From Paraburkholderia sp. (GTDB lineage: Bacteria > Pseudomonadota > Gammaproteobacteria > Burkholderiales > Burkholderiaceae), in contig NZ_JAMXLH010000031.1 of assembly GCF_024281035.1 (NCBI RefSeq), forward strand, positions 1-39,104: a stretch of 39,104 nucleotides of DNA. Direction: 5' to 3'. This document shows, piece by piece, positions 1-9,830 of the stretch. The notes beneath the pieces are model-generated. The model searched no databases, was not told the origin of the DNA, and saw only the letters and a list, made by a program, of their open reading frames with translations. Made by a program: the position numbers and the translations under genes. Each line of letters opens with the position of its first letter. Position 1 is the first letter of the stretch.

Positions 1-476
1 GCCTCGTTGATCATGTCGGTGACGCCGTCACCGTGCGCGGCCGAAATCGCGCGCGGATCGCCGAGGCCGAGTTCGTAGAAGTCGGCCGCGACGTTGCTGT
101 ACTTCATGCCCTCGGCCTTGTTGACGACGAGGAAGATCGGCCGCCCGACCTTGCGCAGATAGTCGGCGATCGACTTGTCCTGCGGCGCGAGACCATTGCG
201 GCCGTCGACGATGAACACGACGACGTCCGACTCCTCGACCGCCTGGCGGGTCTGGCGCGCCATCTCGTGCAGGATGCCGTCTTTCGCGACCGGCTCGAAG
301 CCGCCGGTGTCGACGACCAGATACGGCCGCTCGCCGGTGCGTCCTTCGCCGTAATGGCGATCGCGCGTGAGACCGGGCAGGTCGGCAACCAGCGCGTCAC
401 GCGAGCGCGTGAGGCGGTTGAACAGCGTGGATTTCCCCACATTGGGGCGCCCGACGAGGGCGATTACGGGTTTCAT
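1..476 (-). CDS. der: Ribosome biogenesis GTPase Der (EngA), N-terminal part only
   Basis: Only the first 158 codons are present; the gene runs off the left edge. The start ATG is at 474-476. The visible part is the first of the two tandem GTPase domains of Der. It has the P-loop GRPNVGKST at about residues 9-17, a DTGGF G3 motif, an NKAE G4 motif (where NKxD is usual) and a SAAHGDG G5 motif. Der binds GTP and is needed for maturation of the 50S ribosomal subunit. It follows bamB on the same strand after a 326-bp gap, an order common in proteobacteria (hisS, yfgM, bamB, der). The second GTPase domain and the KH-like C-terminus cannot be judged here. The identification is secure; the truncation is due to the window, not a mutation. 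Confidence 0.95.
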   Translation of the reverse strand, partial: MKPVIALVGRPNVGKSTLFNRLTRSRDALVADLPGLTRDRHYGEGRTGERPYLVVDTGGFEPVAKDGILHEMARQTRQAVEESDVVVFIVDGRNGLAPQDKSIADYLRKVGRPIFLVVNKAEGMKYSNVAADFYELGLGDPRAISAAHGDGVTDMINE

Positions 477-802
477 CTGATGTTTTCTACGGTAAGGCGC
501 GGCAACGCCCTGCGCTTGCAGGGCTGCATCACTTGCAAATTATCACGAAAATCGCCCGATGCCGGGGCGAGGCGTGCGACCGGTATATCGCACCAGTCCG
601 GCCGGTGCCGGACAGACAGGCCAGAGACGGGCGGGCCGCAGCCGGAAAGCCCGCGCCCTCTTTCAACGCATCAGTTCAAAAATGCGTACGGCCGGCATAA
701 GCCGGCCTGGATCAGGCGACGTACGGTCTGGCCGACCCGCCGCCTTCGAAGCATGACCCTGGCGCCGCCTGGCCACACGGACCGGGCAGCGCGGAATGCC
801 GC
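477..802. other. Intergenic stretch between bamB and der
   Basis: No credible gene is seen in these 326 bp; the open frames crossing it have no recognisable protein. It holds a GC-rich hairpin at 690-707 (listed separately) and a second inverted repeat, GCGGGC at 631-636 with GCCCGC at 649-654. I could not point to a convincing promoter for der. Confidence 0.6.
690..707 (-). terminator. Possible weak terminator after bamB
   Basis: A perfect 7-bp stem, GGCCGGC with GCCGGCC, encloses a 4-nt loop (697-700). Read on the minus strand it is followed after about 8 nt by a run of five T. It lies about 95 nt beyond the bamB stop. The T run is short and set back, so it may only attenuate read-through into der. 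Confidence 0.35.
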
Positions 803-1948
803 TTACTGCGGACGCAGACCGAACAGGTTGCCGTTCTTCGTCTGGACGACGAGCGTGTTGCCGGCCAGGACCGGCGCCGCGGTAATCGGGCTGCCGTCGG
901 TTTTCACGCGCGCCACGAAGCTGCCGTCGTCCATCGACAGGAAGTGCACATAACCTTCGACGTCGCCGAGCACGACCGCGTGGCCGAGCACGGCCGGCAC
1001 GCTGAGACCGCGATCCTTGAGCTTGGTCGTCACCCAGGTCTGCGTACCCGTCGAAACGTTGTACGCATGCACGATCGACGAATCGTCCGCGCCGACCACG
1101 GTGTTCTCATCCTGGGCGATGCCGCTCACGCTCGAGAACGGCTTTTGCCAGATTACGCGGCCCGAATTCGCATCGAAGCAGGCGAGCTGCCCCTGGAACG
1201 TGACCGCGCACGTCATGGCGCCAACCAGCGTCGGCGGGCCGCTCACGTCGTTGATGCGCTCGACTTCCGTCACGCCCTTCGGATAGGACACCGGCGTTTC
1301 CCAGAACGCGTCGCCCGTCGTGAGGTTCAGCGCGGCGAACCCGCCGCCCGGAAAGCCTGCGAGCACGGCCTGGTCGCCCGCGAACGTCATGCCGGCCGAC
1401 ACGCGCAGATTGAGCGGAACCGCACGGTTGCGGTAGGTCCACTTCTGTTCGCCAGTCTGCGCATTGAAGCCGACGATCTGACCGTCGATCGTGCGCACGA
1501 CCACGAGGCCGTTGCCGACGAGCGGCGGCGAGATGATTTCGCCGGGCGCGGTGGCTTGCCACGACAGCTTGCCGTTCGCGTCGAGCACGTAGACCTGGCC
1601 CTTCAGGCCGCCGACAGCGGTCAGATTGCCGTCGCTGCCGACGCCCGCCGAAATGTCATCCTTGAGCTTCGTGCTCCAGATTTCCTTGCCGGTCTGCGCA
1701 TCGATCTTCGCGACCGAGCCGTTCTCGCCCGCCGCAAACACAGCGTCGCCGACGGCGACCGGCGAGAACAGATAGCGGCCGGCCTTGCCGACGCCCGCTT
1801 TCCATACCTGCTGGACGTTGAGCACCGGCTTGAACTGGGTGAGCGGCGTCGGCACGTGGCTCGCGTCCTTGCCCGACGAGCAGGCCGTCAGCGCCAGGAC
1901 CGTCATTGCACAGGCGGCGGGCACAACGTATCGTTTCAGCAGATTCAT
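803..1948 (-). CDS. bamB: Outer membrane protein assembly lipoprotein BamB
   Basis: The protein is 381 residues from the chosen ATG at 1948. It begins with a lipoprotein signal (basic MNLLKRY, hydrophobic stretch, LTAC lipobox with Cys23), so it should be lipidated and sent to the outer membrane. The rest is a repeat-rich beta-propeller of the PQQ-like type, with recurrent units such as GKEIWSTKL, GKLSWQATAP, GEQKWTYRN and GRVIWQKPF, as expected for BamB (YfgL), a scaffold of the Bam complex that inserts beta-barrel proteins. The frame stays open upstream to a GTG at 1999, but the signal peptide and lipobox favour the start used here; no good ribosome binding site is seen for any candidate. 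It follows the yfgM-like gene directly and precedes der. BamC is also encoded in this window, at 10615-11757. Confidence 0.95.
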   Translation of the reverse strand: MNLLKRYVVPAACAMTVLALTACSSGKDASHVPTPLTQFKPVLNVQQVWKAGVGKAGRYLFSPVAVGDAVFAAGENGSVAKIDAQTGKEIWSTKLKDDISAGVGSDGNLTAVGGLKGQVYVLDANGKLSWQATAPGEIISPPLVGNGLVVVRTIDGQIVGFNAQTGEQKWTYRNRAVPLNLRVSAGMTFAGDQAVLAGFPGGGFAALNLTTGDAFWETPVSYPKGVTEVERINDVSGPPTLVGAMTCAVTFQGQLACFDANSGRVIWQKPFSSVSGIAQDENTVVGADDSSIVHAYNVSTGTQTWVTTKLKDRGLSVPAVLGHAVVLGDVEGYVHFLSMDDGSFVARVKTDGSPITAAPVLAGNTLVVQTKNGNLFGLRPQ

Positions 1949-2004
1949 CGGTGAACGAAGCATCAATGTAGTTGGTTTATGGAGAATGGCTGAGAGCACG
2001 CGGA

Positions 2005-2634
2005 TTAGCCGCCGAGCGCGTCCAGCTTGAACTGGATCAGCTGGCGCTCGGACGCATCGCTTTTCGGCAAGCTGTCGAGCGCGAGCTTGTAGGCGGCGCG
2101 CGCATCGTCGTGCTTGCCGGCGGCGGCAAGCAGATCGCCGCGGCCATCGGCGACGAGGCCCTTGAACGGGCCCGAATCCGGCTGGGGAATCAGCGCGAGG
2201 CCCTGATCGTAGGCCTTTTCGTCGAGCAGCAGCGACGCGAGACGCAGCTTCGCGATCTGGCGGAATTCATCGTCCTTCGCGTGGTCGGCGGCCCACTGCA
2301 GCTGCGCTTTCGCGCCGGCCGTGTCGCCCGCCACATAAAGCGACTTCGCCACCGTCAGCGCCGTCATCTGCGCGTACGCGGTGCCGCCAAAGCGGTCTTC
2401 CATGTCGGATGCAACGCGCGTGAGCACCGCCTTGTCGCCACCCGTCGCCGCCTGCTGCACCTGGTCGTACAGCACGGCGGCCTCGGCCGCATGGCGGCGC
2501 TGCCAGAAATTCCAGCCGTTCCACGCCGCGAGCGCGAGCAGAACGATCAGCACGGCCCACGTGGTGGAGTTTCCCCACTGCGCCCACCATGCCTTGAAGC
2601 TCTCGATCGATTCCTGTTCGTCGTGGTAACTCAT
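2005..2634 (-). CDS. yfgM: YfgM-like TPR protein, ancillary SecYEG translocon subunit
   Basis: This 209-residue protein has a short cytoplasmic N-terminus (MSYHDEQESIESFKAWW), one membrane segment at about residues 24-45 and a periplasmic region of alanine-rich helical hairpins like tetratricopeptide repeats. That layout matches the YfgM family (UPF0070). In E. coli YfgM associates with SecYEG and with the chaperone PpiD and helps hand secreted proteins to periplasmic factors. It lies between hisS and bamB, as in many proteobacteria. The context fits a role in envelope protein biogenesis. The family call is firm; the function is transferred from E. coli. Confidence 0.9.
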   Translation of the reverse strand: MSYHDEQESIESFKAWWAQWGNSTTWAVLIVLLALAAWNGWNFWQRRHAAEAAVLYDQVQQAATGGDKAVLTRVASDMEDRFGGTAYAQMTALTVAKSLYVAGDTAGAKAQLQWAADHAKDDEFRQIAKLRLASLLLDEKAYDQGLALIPQPDSGPFKGLVADGRGDLLAAAGKHDDARAAYKLALDSLPKSDASERQLIQFKLDALGG

Positions 2635-2722
2635 CGCGTCGCGATTCCTCGTTTTTTAGCCATCCTGGCGCATCCGTTTCGTCTATCGGACACGCCGTGC
2701 GGGTTGTTCAAGCCGTCCGCGA

Positions 2723-4060
2723 TCAGTCGTCGCCGTCTTCGGCGGATGCAACCATCGCATTGATTAGATATTCGGTCAAGTCTTCAAGCGCGACGGTTTG
2801 CTGCTCGTTGCGCGCGTCGGCGGCGGTCCCGCGCAACGGCTTCACGCCGACCACGCCGTTCGCCACTTCGTCCTCGCCGAGCACGACGGCGAACGCCGCG
2901 CCGCTCGCGTCCGCGCGCTTCATCTGCGACTTGAAGCTCGCGGCCTGGCCGTCGGCGCTGCAGTGCAGGATCACGTCGAGACCGGTGTCGCGCAGACGCT
3001 CCGCCACGATGAAGGCCTGCTCGCGCGCCGCGTCGCCCTGGTGGACAACGTAGACATCGCAACCTTCTGCTTCCGGCACGAGGTCGTCTTCCTTGAGCAA
3101 TTCGAGGATGCGCTCGACACCCATCGCCCAGCCGCAAGCCGCCGTCGGCTTGCCGCCCAGCTGTTCGATCAGCGGATCGTAGCGGCCGCCCGCGGCAACC
3201 GTGCCCTGCGCGCCGAGCTTGTCGGTGACCCACTCGAACACGGTCAGATTGTAGTAATCGAGACCGCGCACGAGACGCGGGTTGACCGTGAACGGAATGT
3301 TGTTCGCCTTGAGGATGCGCTGGAGCCCTTCGAAGTGCGCGAGCGACTGCTCGCCGAGGAAGTCGATCAGCTTCGGCGCGTTGTTCGCCACTTCCTGCAG
3401 CGCCGGGTTCTTCGTGTCGAGCACCCGCAGCGGGTTGGTGTACAGGCGGCGCTTGCCGTCCTCGTCGAGCAGGTCGACGTGCTGCTCCAGATACTTGATC
3501 AGTTCGACGCGATGCGCGGCCCGCTCTTCGGCAAGACCCAGCGAATTGAGTTCGAGCTTGATGCCGGTGAGGCCGAGGTCGTCCCACAGGCGCTGACACA
3601 TCAGGATGATTTCCGCGTCGGCATCCGGGCCCGCGAAGCCGAGCGCCTCGACGCCGACCTGGTGGAACTGGCGATAGCGCCCGCGCTGCGGACGCTCATG
3701 GCGAAACATCGGGCCGACGTACCACAGGCGCTTCGGGCCGTCGTAGAGCATGTTGTGCTCGATCGACGCGCGCACCACCGCAGCCGTGTTTTCCGGGCGC
3801 AGCGTGAGATTTTCGCCGTTCAGCGCGTCGGTGAAGCTGTACATCTCCTTTTCGACGATGTCGGTCACTTCGCCGATGCCGCGCGTAAAGAGCTGCGTGT
3901 GCTCGAGGATCGGCGTGCGGATGTTCTGGTATCCGTACGAACGCAGCATCGATTTCACGGTTGCTTCGAAGAATTCCCACAGCCCGGCTTCCTGCGGCAG
4001 GATGTCGTTCATGCCCTTCACGCCGGCGAGCTTTTCGGGCTTACTTTTCTGTTCAGTCAT
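2723..4060 (-). CDS. hisS: Histidyl-tRNA synthetase
   Basis: This 445-residue class II synthetase charges tRNA-His with histidine. Visible hallmarks are the N-terminal KGMNDILP segment, motif 2 ([16 protein letters not shown]), the histidine-specific LVRGLDYYN motif, motif 3 ([13 protein letters not shown]) and a C-terminal anticodon-binding domain. The ATG at 4060 is preferred because the family starts a few residues before the KGMNDI block; the open frame continues 19 codons further upstream without conserved sequence. It lies about 70 bp after ispG and 88 bp before yfgM, in the same direction. Confidence 0.97.
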   Translation of the reverse strand: MTEQKSKPEKLAGVKGMNDILPQEAGLWEFFEATVKSMLRSYGYQNIRTPILEHTQLFTRGIGEVTDIVEKEMYSFTDALNGENLTLRPENTAAVVRASIEHNMLYDGPKRLWYVGPMFRHERPQRGRYRQFHQVGVEALGFAGPDADAEIILMCQRLWDDLGLTGIKLELNSLGLAEERAAHRVELIKYLEQHVDLLDEDGKRRLYTNPLRVLDTKNPALQEVANNAPKLIDFLGEQSLAHFEGLQRILKANNIPFTVNPRLVRGLDYYNLTVFEWVTDKLGAQGTVAAGGRYDPLIEQLGGKPTAACGWAMGVERILELLKEDDLVPEAEGCDVYVVHQGDAAREQAFIVAERLRDTGLDVILHCSADGQAASFKSQMKRADASGAAFAVVLGEDEVANGVVGVKPLRGTAADARNEQQTVALEDLTEYLINAMVASAEDGDD

Positions 4061-4130
4061 CTGATTGCGATTGACGATGTTCGGTTGTGCGTCGCGTCGA
4101 TGCAGTGCTGCGTGCACGCATCCGGCTGCT

Positions 4131-5450
4131 TCATGCCGTGGCTTCGGAGTTGCCGTACTTGCGCACGACGTAGTCGCTCACGATCTTCTGGAACTCTTCG
4201 GCAATGTGTTCGCCGCGCAGCGTCTTGACCTTCTCGCCGTCGATGAACACCGGCGCCGCCGGGTTCTCGCCCGAGCCGGGCAGGCTGATGCCGATGTTCG
4301 CGTGCTTCGACTCGCCCGGACCGTTCACGATGCAGCCCATCACGGCGACGTTCATCGTCTCGACGCCCGGATATTCGCTGCGCCATACCGGCATCTGCGC
4401 GCGCAGGTAGTTCTGGATCTGCGACGCGAGTTCCTGGAAAAGCGTGCTGGTCGTGCGGCCGCAACCCGGGCAGGCGATGACCATCGGCATGAACGAGCGC
4501 AGGCCCATGGTCTGCAGGATTTCCTGGCCGACGATCACTTCGCCCGTGCGCGATGCGCCCGGCTCCGGCGTCAGCGAAATACGGATCGTGTCGCCGATGC
4601 CTTGTTGCAGCAGCACGGAAAGCGCAGCCGTCGATGCGACGATGCCCTTCGAGCCCATGCCCGCCTCGGTCAGGCCGAGGTGCAGCGCGAATTCGCAGCG
4701 CTTCGAGAGTTGCTGGTACACGGCGATCAGATCCTGCACGCCGCTGACCTTGCACGACAGGATGATCTTGTCGCGGCCGAGGCCCAGTTCGACGGCGCGC
4801 TCCGCGGAGCCGATCGCCGACTGGATCAGCGCTTCGTACATCACGCTTTGCGCTTCCCACGGCTCGCTGCGCGCGCCGTTCTCGTCCATCATCTTCGCGA
4901 GCAGATCCTGGTCGAGACTGCCCCAGTTCACGCCGATGCGCACCGGCTTGTCGTATTTGATGGCCGCTTCGATCATCTGCGCGAACTGCGTATCGCGCTT
5001 GGCGCCCTGGCCGACATTGCCCGGATTGATACGGTACTTCGAGAGCGACTCGGCGCAGCCCGGATAGTCGCGCAGCAGCAGATGGCCGTTGTAGTGGAAG
5101 TCGCCGATGAGCGGCACCGACACGCCCATGCGGTCGAGCTGCTCGCGAATCGCCGGGACGGCGGCGGCCGCTTCCGGCGTATTCACGGTGATGCGCACCA
5201 GCTCGGAACCGGCCTGGGCGAGTTCCTTGATCTGGATGGCGGTGCCGATCGCGTCGGCGGTATCGGTGTTCGTCATCGACTGCACGCGCACGGGCGCGTC
5301 GCCGCCGATCGTCACGAGGTTGCCGCCCCAGCGCACGTGAACACCATGCGACTTGCGGCGCGGCGCGTGGCCGCCGAGGATCGGCTCGTTCGAACAGATC
5401 TGGCTGATGCTGGACGGGGATTGCTGTTCGGTTTGCATCGGGAAACCCAT
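4131..5450 (-). CDS. ispG: 4-hydroxy-3-methylbut-2-enyl diphosphate synthase IspG (GcpE)
   Basis: IspG catalyses the penultimate step of the MEP isoprenoid pathway, reducing methylerythritol cyclodiphosphate to HMBPP with a [4Fe-4S] cluster. The 439-residue protein has the N-terminal TIM-barrel part ([10 protein letters not shown] near residue 58) and, near the C-terminus, the cluster-binding [10 protein letters not shown] motif with further cysteine in [10 protein letters not shown]. The start at 5450 has a GAGGTG ribosome binding site a few bases upstream; a second ATG four codons in is an alternative. The neighbours are the rodZ-like gene and hisS, the usual proteobacterial order. Confidence 0.97.
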   Translation of the reverse strand: MGFPMQTEQQSPSSISQICSNEPILGGHAPRRKSHGVHVRWGGNLVTIGGDAPVRVQSMTNTDTADAIGTAIQIKELAQAGSELVRITVNTPEAAAAVPAIREQLDRMGVSVPLIGDFHYNGHLLLRDYPGCAESLSKYRINPGNVGQGAKRDTQFAQMIEAAIKYDKPVRIGVNWGSLDQDLLAKMMDENGARSEPWEAQSVMYEALIQSAIGSAERAVELGLGRDKIILSCKVSGVQDLIAVYQQLSKRCEFALHLGLTEAGMGSKGIVASTAALSVLLQQGIGDTIRISLTPEPGASRTGEVIVGQEILQTMGLRSFMPMVIACPGCGRTTSTLFQELASQIQNYLRAQMPVWRSEYPGVETMNVAVMGCIVNGPGESKHANIGISLPGSGENPAAPVFIDGEKVKTLRGEHIAEEFQKIVSDYVVRKYGNSEATA

Positions 5451-5542
5451 TTACACCTCACGCGCACCGCGGATGCAGCCACGCGCGAATTGAAAAAGCG
5501 CCGCCGCCGGGGTATCCGGCCGCGACGCATGCCATATCTCTA

Positions 5543-6700
5543 TCAGGGCAGCACGAAGCGCGCGACATTCCCGCGCGCCGACGCGTACTTGGACGCGTCG
5601 ACCGGCTGGCCGTCGATCGTCATCGATTCGATGCCGGCCTTGTTGCCCACCGTAATCTTCAACGGTCCGGTGCCCGTGATCTCGCGCGCGTCGCTGCCGT
5701 GGATCAGGCCGGAGAATACCTCCTTGCCGTCCTTCTGGCGCACGCTGACCCAGGTGTCCTGCGTCACGCGGATCGCGAACGTCGAGGTGTCCGCGCCCGA
5801 GGCTTGCGTCGTTGCTGCCGGCGTCGTTGCAGCAGCCGGTGCACTCGCGGCCGGTGCGTGCGCCGCAGGCGCTACGTTTGCAGGTGCTGCACTCGCCGGA
5901 GCCGCATTCACTGGAGCCGCATTGGCCGGTGCTGCGCTTGCAGGCGCCACATTCGTCGGAGCCACATTCGTCGGAGCCGCCGGAGCCGCCACAGCCGCCT
6001 GCGGCGCGCTGCCCGCCGCAGCGGGTGCGGCGCTGGCCGGAGCGGCGTCGCTCGCCTGGGCATCCGCCGGAGCCTGCGCCTGATCGCCCTGCGCCGCCGA
6101 TGCGCCAGTCGTCTGGCCTTCGGTCACCGTCGCCGCGTTGGGTTGCACGTGCGCATCGTTCGCCATCGACTTCAGGCGCGCGAACCACGCCGACGATTCA
6201 CCGCTGTTCGTATGCCACATGGCGATCGCGATCACCGCAACGATCACCGCCGCCACGCCCCACAGCCACGAGCCGCGGCGCGATGCGCCGCTGCCGCCTA
6301 GCGAGAGCGAGACGCGGCCGCGCGGCAGCCCGCCGCCCGCAGAAGCCGGCATCGACAGATCCTGCTGCGGCACGCCGCGCTCGCGGCGCAGCGCCTGCGT
6401 GAACGGGGTGGGATCCGCGTCGAGCATCTTCGCATAGCTGCGCACGACGCCGAGCGCGAAGGTCGTATCCGGCAGCTGGGTCAAATCGCCTGCTTCGAGC
6501 GCGCGCAGCTTGCCGATCGACACCTTCAGCCGCGCCGACACATCCTCGACCGCCCATCCCTTTGCCTCGCGCAGCTGCGCAAAGCGCGCACCCGCTGCGG
6601 CCATCGTGTCGGGCACGGCCTGCACCGGCGATGGCACACTGCCAGGCGTCGGACGGTCTGCATTGGACTCTGTCCCGAAAGGGTGCTGCGGCTCGCTCAT
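5543..6700 (-). CDS. rodZ: RodZ-like HTH / DUF4115 membrane protein
   Basis: The protein is 385 residues. An N-terminal helix-turn-helix domain lies at about 35-105 (GARFAQLREAKGWAVEDVSA onward), then a basic linker, one membrane segment at about 145-161, a long Ala/Pro-rich periplasmic linker at about 200-300 and a C-terminal DUF4115 domain at about 305-385. This is the RodZ architecture; RodZ binds MreB and supports rod shape. The linker contains tandem 5-residue units of the form (A/V)AP-x-(N/S) at about 241-280. The start has an AAGGA site about 7 bases upstream. It precedes ispG, as rodZ does in many proteobacteria. The HTH may bind MreB rather than DNA; this is known of the family, not shown here. 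Confidence 0.88.
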   Translation of the reverse strand: MSEPQHPFGTESNADRPTPGSVPSPVQAVPDTMAAAGARFAQLREAKGWAVEDVSARLKVSIGKLRALEAGDLTQLPDTTFALGVVRSYAKMLDADPTPFTQALRRERGVPQQDLSMPASAGGGLPRGRVSLSLGGSGASRRGSWLWGVAAVIVAVIAIAMWHTNSGESSAWFARLKSMANDAHVQPNAATVTEGQTTGASAAQGDQAQAPADAQASDAAPASAAPAAAGSAPQAAVAAPAAPTNVAPTNVAPASAAPANAAPVNAAPASAAPANVAPAAHAPAASAPAAATTPAATTQASGADTSTFAIRVTQDTWVSVRQKDGKEVFSGLIHGSDAREITGTGPLKITVGNKAGIESMTIDGQPVDASKYASARGNVARFVLP

Positions 6701-6898
6701 CCCTAAATCCTTGCGTCGATTCTTTTCATTCCTGGAATCTGCCGGGTGCTTCGTGCCCCACCCCGATTCGCAGACCGTTTATATCAAAATGCACGGCTTC
6801 TGTGCCGCTTCCGATCGCTTCTGCAACTGTCTTTCATTACCACCGATGACGGCCCGCACCCCCGAGCAACCGCACGGGCCTCATCACAGCCGGTGCGC

Positions 6899-8065
6899 TC
6901 AATTCGGCACCGGCCTCACTTCAATGACCTTGCGCGCGCTGCGTTCGGCAAGGCGCGTGCGGTCCTTCACTTCGCCCGCGAGCTGCCCGCAGGCCGCATC
7001 GATGTCGTCGCCGCGCGTCTTGCGCACGGTCGTGACGACGCCCGCATCCATCAGAATCTGCGCGAAGCGCTTGATCTGCTCCGTTTTCGAGCGCAGCAGG
7101 CCCGATTCGGGGAACGGATTGAACGGGATCAGATTGAGTTTGCACGGCACGTCACGCGTCAGCGCGAGCAATTCGCGCGCGTGCTGTTCCGTGTCGTTGA
7201 CGCCGTCGAGCATGCAGTACTCGAACGTGATGAAGTCGCGCGGCGCGACTTTCAGATATCGCTGGCACGCGGCCATCAGGTCGCGCAGCGGATGCTTGCG
7301 GTTGAGCGGCACGAGTTCGTCGCGCAGCGCGTCGTTCGGCGCGTGCAGCGAAACGGCGAGCGCCACCGGCAACTCCGCGCCGAGACGGTCCATCATCGGC
7401 ACGACGCCCGAAGTCGACAGCGTGACGCGCCGACGTGACAAGCCGTAGGCGTTGTCGTCGAGCATCAACCGCATCGCGGGCACGACTGCTTCGTAGTTCA
7501 GGAGCGGCTCGCCCATGCCCATCATCACGACGTTCGTGATGACGCGCTCGCCCTTGCCTTCACCGCCGGTCGCCTTGCCGCCTGCTTTGCTTCCCGCCTC
7601 GCCGAGGAGCGACGCGCGCAGCGCGAACTCCGCCATGCGAAGCTGGCCGATGATTTCGGCGGTGGTGAGATTGCGTGAGAATCCTTGCTTGCCGGTGGAG
7701 CAGAACCGGCAGTTGACCGCGCATCCCGCCTGCGAGGACACGCACAGCGTGCCGCGCGTCTCTTCGGGGATGAACACGGTTTCGACGGCGTTGCCGTTGC
7801 CCACGTCGACGAGCCACTTGCGCGTGCCGTCGGCGGAGACGTGATCGCTGATGATGCCGGGCATGCCGATGACGGCACGGCCTTTGAGCTTTTCGCGCAG
7901 CGATTTCGCCAGATCCGTCATGCCGTCGAAGTCGGCGGCGTTGTACTGATGGATCCAGCGTTGCAGCTGTTTGGCGCGAAACGGCTTCTCGCCGAGGCTC
8001 TCGCAGTATGCGACGAGGCCTTGGGCGTCGAGATCGAGAAGGTTGACGGTGGAACTGCTCGTCAT
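6899..8065 (-). CDS. rlmN: Dual-specificity rRNA/tRNA adenine-C2 methyltransferase RlmN
   Basis: RlmN is a radical SAM enzyme that makes m2A2503 in 23S rRNA and m2A37 in some tRNAs. In the 388-residue protein the CxxxCxxC cluster motif is Cys115, Cys119 and Cys122, and the two further catalytic cysteines are Cys108 and Cys359 (in [12 protein letters not shown]). The GMGEPLLN motif is at about 183-190. The start at 8065 is chosen because AGGA lies 7 bases upstream; the open frame extends 16 codons further without support. A Gly/Lys-rich insertion of about 23 residues (151-173) stands between the first helix block and VITNVVMMG. It lies between ndk and the rodZ-like gene. Confidence 0.96.
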   Translation of the reverse strand: MTSSSTVNLLDLDAQGLVAYCESLGEKPFRAKQLQRWIHQYNAADFDGMTDLAKSLREKLKGRAVIGMPGIISDHVSADGTRKWLVDVGNGNAVETVFIPEETRGTLCVSSQAGCAVNCRFCSTGKQGFSRNLTTAEIIGQLRMAEFALRASLLGEAGSKAGGKATGGEGKGERVITNVVMMGMGEPLLNYEAVVPAMRLMLDDNAYGLSRRRVTLSTSGVVPMMDRLGAELPVALAVSLHAPNDALRDELVPLNRKHPLRDLMAACQRYLKVAPRDFITFEYCMLDGVNDTEQHARELLALTRDVPCKLNLIPFNPFPESGLLRSKTEQIKRFAQILMDAGVVTTVRKTRGDDIDAACGQLAGEVKDRTRLAERSARKVIEVRPVPN

Positions 8066-8204
8066 GGTCAATCCTGCCATTTCAGTGCGAACCGAGTGAA
8101 CCCGCGGGCTCACCGGCCGGCCATGCGGCTCGTCTTGCGAGCCTTCGGACGGACGGTGAACACCATTGCCGTTCGCGCAACCTGGTGCTGCTTCGTCGGC
8201 TCGC

Positions 8205-8630
8205 TTAACGCGAGTAGACGTTGACCTGCGGGAAGAAGAACGCGACTTCGACAGCGGCCGTTTCAGCGGCGTCCGAGCCGTGCACGGCGTTGGCGTCGAT
8301 GCTGTCGGCGAAGTCGGCGCGGATCGTGCCCTTTTCCGCCTTCTTCGGATCCGTCGCGCCCATCAGTTCGCGGTTCTTCAGGATGGCGTTCTCGCCTTCC
8401 AGCGCCTGCACCATCACCGGACCCGAAATCATGAATTCGACGAGGTCCTTGAAGAACGGACGCTCTGCGTGAACAGCATAGAACTTCTCAGCGTCGGCGC
8501 GCGAGAGGTGGACCATGCGGGCGGCAATGATCTTCAGGCCAGCGTTTTCGAAGCGGCTGTAGATCTGGCCGATCACGTTCTTTGCCACTGCGTCCGGCTT
8601 GATAATCGACAGGGTGCGTTCGATCGCCAT
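8205..8630 (-). CDS. ndk: Nucleoside diphosphate kinase
   Basis: Ndk moves the gamma-phosphate of ATP to other nucleoside diphosphates through a phosphohistidine. The 141-residue length is typical. The start of the protein, [12 protein letters not shown], and the active-site motif NAVHGSDA, which carries the catalytic histidine, are diagnostic. A CTGGAG ribosome binding site lies 5 bases before the ATG. It is the first gene of the run ndk, rlmN, rodZ, ispG, hisS, yfgM, bamB, der, and the 139-bp gap before rlmN could carry further signals. Confidence 0.98.
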   Translation of the reverse strand: MAIERTLSIIKPDAVAKNVIGQIYSRFENAGLKIIAARMVHLSRADAEKFYAVHAERPFFKDLVEFMISGPVMVQALEGENAILKNRELMGATDPKKAEKGTIRADFADSIDANAVHGSDAAETAAVEVAFFFPQVNVYSR

Positions 8631-9012
8631 AAAAACTCCAGAAAATTAATAGGTTACAGGTCCAAACGAATCGTCAATTGTAGCATGTTCCCATGTATGA
8701 TTGCGATTGGACCCCGTTAGCGGGGTGCGAAGTCCGGTCACAGGGGCGAGCAACGTGCAGGAATAAGGGCATGAAAGCGCAAAAACCGGTGACAAGCCAG
8801 TGAAAAGGCGGTGAAAAACGCCCGGGCAGGCCACCAAACAGGCGCCCAAGCCCGCTGCCCGTGACGCGGCGGCCCGTGTACGCGGGCCCGCAAAGAAGTG
8901 TGCCGACCTGTTGAAACTCCAGGGCTGCGCGCATATCTTACGAGGGAGCGGATCGCAGGATCCGCCCCTGGCGCCTCCATCAAAACCGGCGCCTCTCACG
9001 CAAGGAGAAAGC
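8631..9012. promoter_or_regulatory. Divergent intergenic region between ndk and the Bax inhibitor-1 gene
   Basis: No gene is seen in these 382 bp. They should hold the promoters of both flanking genes. On the minus strand a TACAAT hexamer at 8677-8682 is a possible -10 box for ndk, about 46 nt before its start, but no matching -35 box stands out. A small inverted repeat, ACCCCG-TTAG-CGGGGT at 8711-8726, lies just upstream of it. The plus-strand promoter is listed separately. Confidence 0.5.
8911..8939 (+). promoter_or_regulatory. Sigma-70-type promoter for the Bax inhibitor-1 gene
   Basis: TTGAAA at 8911-8916 is separated by exactly 17 nt from TATCTT at 8934-8939. The expected start of transcription near 8946 would give a leader of about 67 nt to the ATG at 9013. 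Both hexamers differ from consensus at one or two positions, but the spacing is ideal in otherwise GC-rich DNA. Confidence 0.5.
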
Positions 9013-9711
9013 ATGAACCAGTATCCCTATGACTTCGGCCGCGGCGGTTCCGTCATCTCGGCCGAGGCCCGCAACCGCGTACTGCGCAACACCTACTGGC
9101 TGCTCGCGCTGTCGATGGTGCCAACGGTGCTCGGCGCGTGGGCGGGCGTCGTCACCGGTTTCACGCTGTTTTCGGCCACGAGCCCGGCCATGAGCCTGCT
9201 TGCGTTCTTCGCGATCGCTTTCGGCTTCATGTTCGCGATCGAGCGCACCAAGGACAGCGCCATCGGCGTATTCGTGCTGCTCGGCTTCACGTTCTTCATG
9301 GGCCTGATGCTGTCGCGGCTTCTGACGGTCATCCTGCACTTTTCGAACGGGCCGTCGCTCATCATGCTCGCCTTCGGCGGCACCGGCATCATTTTCGCCG
9401 CCATGGCCACCGTCGCCACGGTCAGCAAGCGCGACTTCGCGGGTCTCGGCCGTTGGCTGTTCATGGGCGTGATCGTGCTGCTGCTCGCCGGCGTCGCGAA
9501 TATCTTCCTGCAATTGCCCGCGCTGATGCTCACCTTTTCGGTGATGGCCATCGTCATTTTCTCGGCGTACATGCTGGTCGACGTGCAACGCGTGGTGAAC
9601 GGCGGCGAGACCAACTACATCACGGCCACGCTGGCGATCTATCTGGATCTCTATAACGTCTTCACGAACCTGCTCGCCCTGCTCGGCATCTTCGGCGGCA
9701 ATCGCAACTGA
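9013..9711 (+). CDS. Bax inhibitor-1 / YccA family inner membrane protein
   Basis: This 232-residue protein is almost entirely hydrophobic, with about seven membrane segments after a short N-terminus (MNQYPYDFGRGG). The last segments carry the conserved acidic residues of the family (YMLVDVQRVVNGG and AIYLDLYNVFTNLL). Relatives include YccA and YbhL of E. coli; YccA modulates the membrane protease FtsH, and BI-1 proteins of other organisms conduct calcium. The start at 9013 has an AAGGAG site 6 bases upstream. The gene stands alone between divergent ndk and a convergent MBL-fold gene. The family is certain; the exact role cannot be read from the sequence. Confidence 0.9.
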   Translation: MNQYPYDFGRGGSVISAEARNRVLRNTYWLLALSMVPTVLGAWAGVVTGFTLFSATSPAMSLLAFFAIAFGFMFAIERTKDSAIGVFVLLGFTFFMGLMLSRLLTVILHFSNGPSLIMLAFGGTGIIFAAMATVATVSKRDFAGLGRWLFMGVIVLLLAGVANIFLQLPALMLTFSVMAIVIFSAYMLVDVQRVVNGGETNYITATLAIYLDLYNVFTNLLALLGIFGGNRN

Positions 9712-9764
9712 GCGCAACCAAGCGCAACTCCGCTTGCGGGCCTCCCGGCCCACAGGGGTTCCCG

Positions 9765-9800
9765 AAAAAAAGCCCATGACAAAGTGTCATGGGCTTTTTT
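9765..9800. terminator. Bidirectional rho-independent terminator
   Basis: A perfect 10-bp stem, GCCCATGACA (9772-9781) with TGTCATGGGC (9785-9794), has a 3-nt loop, is preceded by seven A and followed by six T. It can stop transcription of the BI-1 gene on the plus strand and of the MBL-fold gene on the minus strand, which converge on it. Confidence 0.9.
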
Positions 9801-9830
9801 GTGCCGGATCGCTCCGCGAAGACCGGCGGC

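Noticed and set aside
1..476. der as a truncated pseudogene
   Set aside because: The frame is open up to the window edge; truncation is only due to the boundary.
4065..6083. A plus-strand open frame of about 670 codons opposite ispG and the rodZ-like gene
   Set aside because: Same cause: shadow of minus-strand coding. The end is only the antisense of Ala/Pro repeats.
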